This document shows positions 1 to 6,722 of a stretch of DNA of 10,831 nt, one piece after another (position 1 is the first letter of the stretch; the number at the start of each line of letters is the position of its first letter). Source of the stretch: an uncultured Lachnospiraceae bacterium (GTDB lineage Bacteria > Bacillota > Clostridia > Lachnospirales > Lachnospiraceae). The stretch covers positions 1-10,831 of the forward strand of contig CAMWMO010000010.1 of assembly GCA_947175305.1 (NCBI GenBank), read 5' to 3'. A program made the position numbers and the translations under genes. The notes under the pieces were generated by a model that ran no database searches, had not been told where the DNA came from, and was given only the letters and a program-made list of their open reading frames with translations.

Positions 1-3000
1 GAAGAAAGCCTCGGAGGATGATGAGGCTTATCAGAAAGTCGGGGAAGCCGGAAGCGAAGAAAAATATACGGCCACAGGGCTGGAAAAAGACACGGAGTAC
101 AGCTTTAAGATTCGTCCGGTTCTGGTAAACGGCAACGAAGAGGAACTGTATGGTGAATACAGCGATGCTGTTACCGTAAGGACAAGAGTTCTTGAGAAGC
201 CGCAGACTCCGGAAAATGTGCAGATTGAAGAAAAAGACGGCAAAGTCATCCTTTCATGGGATGCCGTAGAAAACGTAACCGACTATCGGATTTACGAAGC
301 ATCCGGCATGTTTTCCGAGTTCACACAGGCAGGGGAAGATATCCCGGCAGCAATATCCGATCTATCGGCGGCTGCTATGACAGATGTTACCGATGCGGCG
401 GTACCTGTCGTAACTGCAAAGACGGGACGGGTAGAAACAGAATTGGAAGTCGGAGAAGGTAAATACAATTATTACCGGGTCACCGCTGTGAGGATAGACG
501 CAGAGGGAGCGGAGGAATCCGATCAGTCAGATGCTGTTTCTCTGGAGACGGCGCTTTTTGGGGATCACACCATCTTCCTCTCTCCCGAAGACGCCGTACG
601 GGAAGTGGATAAGCTCCTGAAAGAGTTGTTTGACAAGCAGAATGATTACGGTGCGGATGCGCAGTTTAACGGAGAACAGTGGCAGATTTATTTTAAGCCG
701 GGAGATTATACGGAAACCTCCTGTATGTACCTCGGATTTTACACTGCATTCAACGGACTGGGGAAAACGCCCTATGACGTAAAGCTGAATAATATCGCGA
801 TTCCGGCGTATCTGCCGGGCGGATCGCTTGGCGGAGGAGAAAACAATGCGACCTGTAATTTCTGGCGTTCCGCGGAGAACCTGTCTGTCATTGACACAGG
901 CAATGATCAGGGAAAAGCGCAGTATGGATCGTGGAGAGGGGATTGGTTTAACTGGGCGGTGGCTCAGGCCGGGGCGGTTAGGCGGGTGTATTCCGAACGT
1001 CCCGTTGCCTATGACTGGAATTATGGATGGGCCAGCGGCGGATATGTGGCGGACTGTCTGATCAAGGGAATAGACGTTGAGGGAAACAGCGCGGGCACAT
1101 GGTCAGGACAGCAGTTTTTCACCAGAAACAGCGAAATAACAGGAAATACTTTCGGCACCACGCTGAATAACTTTTTCATGGGTGTGCAGGCGGCCAATAA
1201 CCTGACTGGTGAGACCGGTAAGCCGCTGCGAAATGGAAACGGTTATACGAACTGGGGAATCAAAGGGGCGACATCCAAAGATGATCAGGTCGGCGCACAG
1301 CAGGTCGTTACCGAGATCACGAATACACCGAAAATCAGCGAGAAGCCGTTCTTGTATCTGGATGACGACGGCGAATACAAAGTGTTTGTGCCCGCAGTAC
1401 GGGAAAATGCGAGTGGCATCTCCTGGGGTGAAGGAAAAGCAAATGACGGAATGGGTGAAGGCACGAGCCTTTCCCTCAGTATGTTTTATATCGCAAAACC
1501 GACCGACACAGCGGCTGAGATCAACCGACAGATTGCAGACGGAAAGAACATTTATTTTACACCGGGTACTTACCATGCGGAAACGCCGATCGTAGTGAAC
1601 CGCGAGAATACGATTCTCTTAGGTACGGGTATGGCATCCATTATTCCGGATAACGGAGAGATGGCGCTGCGAGTTGAAGATAAGAGCGGTATCCGCATTG
1701 AAGGACTTATCTTTGATGCCGGAGCCTCCTCTAAGCTTCTTCTGCAGGTAGGGACAAAAGGGACACATACGAACCATGCCGACAATCCGATTATTTTACA
1801 GGATCTGTTCTTCCGCGTGGGTGGGACAACGGATGTCCTGACGAAGGCAGACGATGCCATGGAGATTAACAGCGATGACGTGATCTGCGATCATTTCTGG
1901 ATCTGGAGGGCAGATCACGGAGCGGGCGTTGAATGGTACGGAAATGAATCCAAGCACGGTCTCATTGTAAACGGCGACAGAGTGAGATGTTACGCGCTGT
2001 TTAATGAGCATTTTCAGGAATACCATACATTATGGAACGGAGAGGATGGAGAAACATATTTTTACCAGAACGAGACTTGCTATGATCCGGTTTCACAGGA
2101 AGCATGGATGTCCCACAACGGTACGGTAAAGGGATACTCTTCCTATAAGGTCAGCAATGATGTAGAAAGGCATTATGCGGTCGGACTTGGCGTATACAAT
2201 GTATTTATTTATACCGGAAAGACCTATGACGGAAAGGGAATCGGTATCCAGCTTGACAATGCAATCGAGGTGCCGAATAAACCGGATGTTATGGTGGAAA
2301 ATGCCTGTACGCAGACTTTTGCAAACGATGAAAAGGAGGGTGGCGGGTTCTATCCGCTGTCAAGTATCAACCATATCATAAACGGCATCGGTGGCATAGT
2401 CAGCAGCGGCATGTCGGAAGATCTTGTACGTGGCGAGGGCTGGTCCAGGAAATTTGTATTATATTACCATAATGGGGAAGCCGAATACGGAAAGGAACCG
2501 GATCGGAATACCTTTGTATATGACAATGATGAAGCTAAGAAACCATATGATCAGCGCGGCAAATTCGTCGGGACAGAGGTTGTAACGGTGGAGGCGCCGG
2601 CAGACGAAGAGATTGATCTCGACCGGATTTCGAAACTGTATAACCAGTTCTCGGATAAAACCGAGGATGATTACACGGCGAACAGTTGGAAACGGGCGGA
2701 TATGGCAAATGTGCTTCAGGATACGAAAGCCGCAATTGATAAAGGTAAGCTGATACAGGCAGAGATGGCAGCGGGTAAGAAATACAGTCAGGCGGAGATC
2801 AGTGCTCTCCAGACACAGATTAACAAAGCCCGCACGACGCTGGAAGCGGCAAGCGAAAAACTGGTTTATATCGGAAGTGCCGTATGGCAGCGGGATAAAT
2901 ACCGGGATTATAAAAAGGATAATTATACGCAGGACAGTTGGAACGCTTTTGAGCAGGCAAGGATCAATCTGAATCAGGTTTTGAACAAAGCAAATCAGGC

Positions 3001-5593
3001 GGACCCGTCAACGATAAAGGATGTTTATCTGCTTCAGACGGAAATTGACGAAGCGTGTGAGGCATTGGAAACCGCGGCGTCAAAGCTTACACCGGTCACA
3101 ACCATTGCCGTGACGGGAGTGGCATTAAACAGAGAATCCCTGTCTATCCGCAAGGGAAATACCTTCCAATTGATGGCGGTTATGCAGCCGGCTGACGCAA
3201 CAAACCAGAAGGTGGAATGGAGCAGCAGTGAAGAAAAGACAGTTTCCGTCGATCAAACCGGAAAAATAACAGCGTTAGAGGACGGCACTGCAGAAATCAC
3301 CGTAAAGACAGAGGATGGCGCATTTACGGCGGTCTGCAGGGTCAGTGTAACGGTGGAGAAAGAAGACAAGACGGATTCCTTAAAGTATTTAATCGCCGAA
3401 GCTGAGGCGTTAAAAGAAGCGAATTATACGGCTGAAAGCTGGAAGGCTTTTGCGGCTGCCTTGAATAAGGCCAAAGAAGTTGTGGCAAAGCAGGATGTTA
3501 CGCAGGAGGAACTCGACAACGCTTTCAAAGATCTAATGGAAGCCCGGGATGCACTGGTGTTAAAATCGGGAGATTTAGAGGCACCGGTCGATAAAGATCA
3601 GCTGAGGGAGCTGATTAGCCAATGTGAATCTTTGAACCGGAACGATTACACTAAGGAAAGCTGGGAGACTTTTGCAACAGCCCTTGCAGATGCGAAAGAA
3701 ACTGCCGCGGATGTGAATGTCGCGCAGGAGGATGTAGAGGAGGCAATTAAAAAACTGACGCAGGCATTGGAACAGCTGATGGACAGAGAAGGTCTGTGGG
3801 CAGTTGATATCGCAGACATTACCTATACCGGAAAAGCAATAAAACCGGCTGTAACCGTATACAATGGCAAAACGCTGCTGTCGCAGGGTAAAGATTATAC
3901 GGTATCTTATAAGAACAACACGAAGGTTACGGAAAATGCCCAGGTGGTCATCAAAGGTAAAGGAAATTATGGCGGAAGCTTTACCAAAATATTTAAGATC
4001 GTGCCGAAGAACCTTGAGGAAGAAGACATCCTGATTCCGGATCTTTATGTTAAGGCGCCTAAGGCGGGGAAAAGCGTGGCACCGGCGCCCGTCGTGACAA
4101 GGAACGGAAAGAAACTATCCAAGAAGGAATATACGGTAGGGATTATCAAGGATAAGGACGGAAACCCCATAGAAAAAATAACGGCTTCGGGGGTATATAC
4201 CGTGGAGGTATCAGGCGTATCGACGAATGGGTACACCGGAATCAGAGAAATCCACATGACCGTAGCAGAGAGCGATCAAGTGCTTATGAGTGCGGTCAAA
4301 GTGACAGGGATTCAAAACGTGCCGTACACCGGAAGCATTGTGGAACCGGTATTTACTGTGAAGTACGGAAAAGACACATTGATTCCGGGGGAGGATTATC
4401 AGGTTATCTGTAACAGCCGGGAAGTCGGAGCTGCAACAGCCGTAATCATCGGTACCGGAACAAAATATGTAGGCGAAAAGACCATCGCATTCAAAATCAC
4501 GGGAACGACGCTAAAGGCAAAAGATGTGACGCTGGATACGACAGAGGCAGTTTATACCGGAAGCGCGATAGAACCGAATGTAACCGTTAAAGATGCGGAG
4601 CCGGACCGTGACTACACTGTGCAATATGACAAGAATGTAAAGACCGGAAAAGCGGTTGTCACTGTAAGAGGTGTCGGGAAGTACACAGGAACGGTTAAGA
4701 AGAACTTCAAAATATCGGCATTTGATATTAAGGAAAATGAAGACGGAAAACTGAGTTACAATAAGGAGGCCCTGACAGCGCCATATGCGAAGGGTGGAAG
4801 TAAACTTACGGCGTCAGACCTGAACATAACTTTTAACGATGTGAATCTGGCGGAAGGCGTTGATTATACGCTGGTATATGCTTCAAACAAAAAGACAGGA
4901 ACGGCAACCGTGAAGATCAAGGGAAAGGGCAATTTCAAAGGGATTACAGAACCTGTTAGTTTTACGGTTTTGCAGCAGGAGCTCTCGAATCTGACTGATC
5001 TTTCCGCCGCGGATGTACTTGAGAAGAATGCCAAAAAATACGACCGGGTGGTTCCCGTGATAAAAGACCTTGACGGAAAAGCACTGAAGAAGGGAACTGA
5101 TTTTGTGGTTACGGGATATACCAAGACGGACGGAACAGCATATGAGGAAACGCCGGCTGTAGGCGATACGATCCGTGTGACAGTGGAGGGCGTGAACGGA
5201 AGTAATTATAAAGGTACGACTCATGCGGACTTCAGGGTGATTGAAAATAACAAAAACATCTCGAAAGCCACGGTGAAAATAAACGCGCAGAGTTACACCG
5301 GAAAAGCAATCGAATTATCAGAAACCGATCCTGTTTCAGGGGAACAGCAGATTTTTGTCACAATGAAAGTAAATGGTGAGACCAGAACGCTGACAGAAGG
5401 AACGGACTACGAGATTGTAAAATCCGGGTACTCCAAAAATATCAACAAAGGAACGGGACGGCTGATAATTCGCGGAATCAATGAGTATGGAGGTACAAAG
5501 ACGGTATCTTTCAAAATCAATTCGTATATCCTTACTCATATTGAATGGTATGAAGACCTGTATAGCAGGGCAATGTCATGGTTCCTTAAATAA
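1..5593 (+). CDS. Giant secreted multidomain protein with tandem beta-helix (putative glycan-active), 5' end missing
   Basis: The reading frame is open from base 2 to the TAA at 5591-5593, giving 1,863 residues. The true start and any signal peptide lie outside; the GTG at 218 is internal to an Fn3 domain and is not a start. Domains by nucleotide: Fn3 at 2-190 and 197-550, right-handed beta-helix at about 554-2500, FIVAR at 2615-2875, FIVAR at 2876-3088, Big_2 at 3095-3361, FIVAR at 3371-3568, FIVAR at 3590-3784, seven Ig-like repeats at 3794-5521, and an aromatic tail at 5522-5590. The beta-helix resembles a family common in Streptomyces and Firmicutes, often labelled 'coagulation factor 5/8 type' or 'adenylyl cyclase', with a pectate-lyase/GH55-like fold. 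A glycosidase role, for example GH136 lacto-N-biosidase-like or GH55-like, is inference only. FIVAR, Big_2 and Fn3 modules point to a cell-surface stalk or glycan binding. No LPXTG or SLH anchor is visible. Certainty is high for the gene and low for the substrate. Confidence 0.93.
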   Translation, partial: KKASEDDEAYQKVGEAGSEEKYTATGLEKDTEYSFKIRPVLVNGNEEELYGEYSDAVTVRTRVLEKPQTPENVQIEEKDGKVILSWDAVENVTDYRIYEASGMFSEFTQAGEDIPAAISDLSAAAMTDVTDAAVPVVTAKTGRVETELEVGEGKYNYYRVTAVRIDAEGAEESDQSDAVSLETALFGDHTIFLSPEDAVREVDKLLKELFDKQNDYGADAQFNGEQWQIYFKPGDYTETSCMYLGFYTAFNGLGKTPYDVKLNNIAIPAYLPGGSLGGGENNATCNFWRSAENLSVIDTGNDQGKAQYGSWRGDWFNWAVAQAGAVRRVYSERPVAYDWNYGWASGGYVADCLIKGIDVEGNSAGTWSGQQFFTRNSEITGNTFGTTLNNFFMGVQAANNLTGETGKPLRNGNGYTNWGIKGATSKDDQVGAQQVVTEITNTPKISEKPFLYLDDDGEYKVFVPAVRENASGISWGEGKANDGMGEGTSLSLSMFYIAKPTDTAAEINRQIADGKNIYFTPGTYHAETPIVVNRENTILLGTGMASIIPDNGEMALRVEDKSGIRIEGLIFDAGASSKLLLQVGTKGTHTNHADNPIILQDLFFRVGGTTDVLTKADDAMEINSDDVICDHFWIWRADHGAGVEWYGNESKHGLIVNGDRVRCYALFNEHFQEYHTLWNGEDGETYFYQNETCYDPVSQEAWMSHNGTVKGYSSYKVSNDVERHYAVGLGVYNVFIYTGKTYDGKGIGIQLDNAIEVPNKPDVMVENACTQTFANDEKEGGGFYPLSSINHIINGIGGIVSSGMSEDLVRGEGWSRKFVLYYHNGEAEYGKEPDRNTFVYDNDEAKKPYDQRGKFVGTEVVTVEAPADEEIDLDRISKLYNQFSDKTEDDYTANSWKRADMANVLQDTKAAIDKGKLIQAEMAAGKKYSQAEISALQTQINKARTTLEAASEKLVYIGSAVWQRDKYRDYKKDNYTQDSWNAFEQARINLNQVLNKANQADPSTIKDVYLLQTEIDEACEALETAASKLTPVTTIAVTGVALNRESLSIRKGNTFQLMAVMQPADATNQKVEWSSSEEKTVSVDQTGKITALEDGTAEITVKTEDGAFTAVCRVSVTVEKEDKTDSLKYLIAEAEALKEANYTAESWKAFAAALNKAKEVVAKQDVTQEELDNAFKDLMEARDALVLKSGDLEAPVDKDQLRELISQCESLNRNDYTKESWETFATALADAKETAADVNVAQEDVEEAIKKLTQALEQLMDREGLWAVDIADITYTGKAIKPAVTVYNGKTLLSQGKDYTVSYKNNTKVTENAQVVIKGKGNYGGSFTKIFKIVPKNLEEEDILIPDLYVKAPKAGKSVAPAPVVTRNGKKLSKKEYTVGIIKDKDGNPIEKITASGVYTVEVSGVSTNGYTGIREIHMTVAESDQVLMSAVKVTGIQNVPYTGSIVEPVFTVKYGKDTLIPGEDYQVICNSREVGAATAVIIGTGTKYVGEKTIAFKITGTTLKAKDVTLDTTEAVYTGSAIEPNVTVKDAEPDRDYTVQYDKNVKTGKAVVTVRGVGKYTGTVKKNFKISAFDIKENEDGKLSYNKEALTAPYAKGGSKLTASDLNITFNDVNLAEGVDYTLVYASNKKTGTATVKIKGKGNFKGITEPVSFTVLQQELSNLTDLSAADVLEKNAKKYDRVVPVIKDLDGKALKKGTDFVVTGYTKTDGTAYEETPAVGDTIRVTVEGVNGSNYKGTTHADFRVIENNKNISKATVKINAQSYTGKAIELSETDPVSGEQQIFVTMKVNGETRTLTEGTDYEIVKSGYSKNINKGTGRLIIRGINEYGGTKTVSFKINSYILTHIEWYEDLYSRAMSWFLK
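2..550 (+). other. Two fibronectin type III-like domains, the second with an inserted loop
   Basis: The first copy is cut by the window edge. It shows the Fn3 signature Y-T-A-T-G-L-x-x-x-T-E-Y-S-F-K-I-R-P-V around 67-123 and ends in D-A-V-T-V-R-T at 164-184. The second runs from P-x-T-P-E-N-V (201-220) through I-L-S-W-D-A-V-E-N-V-T-D-Y-R-I-Y (248-295) to Y-Y-R-V-T-A-V (470-490) and S-D-A-V-S-L-E-T (527-550). Between the C and E strands of the second copy lies a roughly 40-residue stretch rich in Ala, Thr, Asp and Val (about 326-455) that a normal Fn3 domain lacks. Such domains usually act as spacers or adhesion modules in secreted carbohydrate enzymes of gut Firmicutes. Confidence 0.75.
554..2500 (+). 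other. Double right-handed beta-helix region (pectate-lyase-like, GH55/GH136-like candidate)
   Basis: Two stretches share the opening of pectate-lyase-superfamily helices. One is at about 575-790 (S-P-E-D-A-V, then I-Y-F-K-P-G-D-Y and N-G-L-G). The other is at about 1496-1650 (K-P-T-D-T-A-A-E-I-N, then I-Y-F-T-P-G-T-Y and L-G-T-G). This suggests two tandem helices, as in GH55 enzymes. Strongly patterned motifs include N-F-W-R-S-A-E-N-L-S (857-886), N-Y-G-W-A-S-G-G-Y (1019-1045), W-I-W-R-A-D-H-G-A-G-V-E-W (1898-1936), V-N-G-D (1967-1978), N-E-H-F-Q-E-Y-H (2000-2023) and W-N-G-E-D-G-E-T-Y-F-Y-Q-N-E (2033-2074). Acid clusters at 1850-1882 and the Asp codon at 1913 are the likeliest catalytic carboxylates by position, but this is inference. 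I recognise the motif set from uncharacterised actinobacterial proteins and cannot assign a substrate. Confidence 0.6.
2615..3784 (+). repeat. FIVAR-FIVAR-Big_2-FIVAR-FIVAR stalk
   Basis: Four helical FIVAR modules carry the hallmark Y-T-x-x-S-W core: D-D-Y-T-A-N-S-W near 2669, D-N-Y-T-Q-D-S-W near 2918, A-N-Y-T-A-E-S-W near 3419 and N-D-Y-T-K-E-S-W near 3641. Each ends in a helix of the type L-x-x-A-x-x-x-L. The last two copies are compact (about 65 residues); the first is longer because of an inserted segment around 2735-2800. A bacterial Ig-like Big_2 domain splits the four into two pairs at 3095-3361. Its signatures are V-T-G-V-A-L-N, V-E-W-S-S-S and G-T-A-E-I-T-V-K. FIVAR modules are known from surface and glycan-binding proteins of Gram-positive bacteria, where they act as spacers or binding modules. 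Confidence 0.8.
3794..5521 (+). repeat. Seven tandem Ig-like 'YTGKAI' protein repeats
   Basis: Seven degenerate repeats of about 70-90 residues start near 3794, 4016, 4283, 4511, 4718, 4982 and 5258. The consensus is Y-T-G-x-A-I-x-P, then a short strand, G-x-D-Y-T-V-x-Y, N-x-x-x-G-x-A-x-V-x-I-K-G-K-G-N-Y-x-G, and F-K-I. Copies 1, 3, 4 and 7 keep the Y-T-G opening (3827, 4325, 4553 and 5294). Copies 2, 5 and 6 have lost it but keep the G-x-(D/E)-Y or G-T-D-F centre and the N-Y/F-x-G ending. Repeats of this type are common at the C-terminus of secreted Lachnospiraceae proteins and probably form an elongated stalk near the cell wall. DNA identity between copies is low, so they look ancient rather than recently expanded. 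Confidence 0.75.
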
Positions 5594-5720
5594 TGATTTT
5601 TATTCTTTAGATATATGCGTTACCGGATGCATTTAATGAGAAACGGGCGAAAAGCAGTATTTTTCGCCCGTTTTTGCATTTGCTTGCATTTTTTTGTTTC
5701 ACACCGGAACACATTTTGAT
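5594..5720. other. Convergent intergenic region
   Basis: This 127-nt gap between the convergent surface-protein and hydrolase genes holds the terminator at 5641-5675. Beyond that hairpin it contains a T-rich stretch with two TTGCATTT units (5674-5681 and 5685-5692). No gene or promoter is evident. Confidence 0.7.
5641..5675 (+). terminator. Strong rho-independent terminator after the surface-protein gene
   Basis: A perfect 13-bp inverted repeat (AAACGGGCGAAAA at 5641-5653, complement at 5661-5673) encloses a 7-nt loop and runs into a T-tract at 5671-5675. It lies 48 nt after the stop codon. Read from the minus strand it would also fold at the 3' side of the hydrolase gene, but the T-tract on that side is short (TTTCTC), so termination should be stronger for plus-strand transcripts. 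Confidence 0.92.
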
Positions 5721-6707
5721 CTATTTTAAGATCCTCTGCCAGTATTCTTCCAAAATTTCTTCCCCCGAATTGAATATCTCATGCTTCGTTCCGGGAACCT
5801 TGATCAGCTCCGCATTTCCGGGCTTGTTCTGATTCAGTTTTTTCACAAACAGTTCCTGTTCTTCCTTTGAGACAAATGCCTCGTGCTCAGCCTGAAAAAG
5901 AAGCACGGGACAGGCAATCTGACGCCATGCCGTCTTTTGCAGATAGCGGTTCAGCCGCGCAGTCTGCCAGAGCCATCCGTAGGAAGCCGCATTCATCTGA
6001 TACAGGGATTCTGTATTTCTTTTTTGCTGATAATAGTCGAATCTTGCTTCTGAGACGGAGGCGCTGTCGGCAAAGGTTTCCTGTCCGTCATAGGGGCGGT
6101 GCCCTGCCACATACTGTTCCGACTGTCCCAAGATGCAGAAAGTCCCGGCAATCAGACGGGCCAGAGGCCAGGGAACAGGAGCGCTGCTGGGGCGGATCAT
6201 GGGAGAAGAGAGGATCAGCCGGGAGAACAATTCAGGCGCCTGCGCCGCCGCAGCGGCCGCGATACCGCCTCCCATAGAATGGCCGTAGAGAAGGAGCGGC
6301 AGATTCGGGTAGTCCTGTGCCGCGCTACGGGCGACAAACAGCAGATCATCTACATATCTTTTATAATCATCCACATGCACCAGAGATAAGTCTTTTGTAT
6401 CCCGGCAGAGCCGATAGCTGTGCCCGTGTCCGCAATGCTCCGGCATAAAGACATGATATCCCCCGCGAAGAAAATAGTAGATGTTTTCCAGATGCTTTTC
6501 TGCAGTCTCTGTATAACCGTGTGAGATTACCACTATGCCTCTGGGCCGGTCGGCGAGGCACCGGATATAGAAGATGCGTCTTCCCGCTTCGCGTTCGCAG
6601 TAGTGTTCCGTCTTTCTGGGGGCGAGATAGGGCAGGACGACGTTTGTCATTGTCTCATCGTACTTTTCCTCCGGTATGATCATATTGTGAATGCTTTCTC
6701 TATCCAT
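5721..6707 (-). CDS. Alpha/beta hydrolase, lysophospholipase/monoacylglycerol lipase-like (PldB family)
   Basis: This 328-residue protein has no signal peptide or membrane segment, so it is probably cytoplasmic. It is a serine hydrolase of the COG2267 lysophospholipase type. Visible elements are the oxyanion H-G-Y-T-E (residues 63-67), the nucleophile elbow G-H-S-M-G-G-G with Ser144, the acid strand Q-A-E-H-E-A-F-V (272-279) and catalytic His309 in T-K-H-E-I-F. The acid appears to be Glu276, as in the E. coli PldB-type A-E-E-E-x-V-V strand, rather than the more usual Asp. A cap insertion spans about 175-245. The ATG at 6705-6707 is preceded by AAAGGGA at suitable distance. It lies 15 nt behind the transporter gene and is co-transcribed with it, suggesting that it cleaves an ester or lipid brought in by that transporter. 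The substrate is unknown; monoacylglycerol, lysophospholipid or another carboxylester are all possible. Confidence 0.9.
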   Translation of the reverse strand: MDRESIHNMIIPEEKYDETMTNVVLPYLAPRKTEHYCEREAGRRIFYIRCLADRPRGIVVISHGYTETAEKHLENIYYFLRGGYHVFMPEHCGHGHSYRLCRDTKDLSLVHVDDYKRYVDDLLFVARSAAQDYPNLPLLLYGHSMGGGIAAAAAAQAPELFSRLILSSPMIRPSSAPVPWPLARLIAGTFCILGQSEQYVAGHRPYDGQETFADSASVSEARFDYYQQKRNTESLYQMNAASYGWLWQTARLNRYLQKTAWRQIACPVLLFQAEHEAFVSKEEQELFVKKLNQNKPGNAELIKVPGTKHEIFNSGEEILEEYWQRILK

Positions 6708-6722
6708 ATTGAGATTCCCTTT

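Noticed and set aside
218..220. GTG as the start of the surface-protein gene
   Set aside because: The same frame is open to base 2 and encodes another Fn3 domain upstream; GTG is a Val inside the linker P-E-N-V-Q.
1103..1576. 157-codon minus-strand frame inside the surface-protein gene
   Set aside because: It is antisense to the beta-helix coding region, lacks a ribosome binding site and shows no domain.
3794..5521. Recent DNA-level tandem repeat or CRISPR-like array
   Set aside because: The repeats are recognisable only at protein level, vary in length, and share little DNA identity; no regularly spaced identical repeats occur.
5867..6389. Plus-strand frames opposite the hydrolase gene
   Set aside because: Arg/Pro-rich shadow translations; the hydrolase on the minus strand has a full catalytic triad and a good start.
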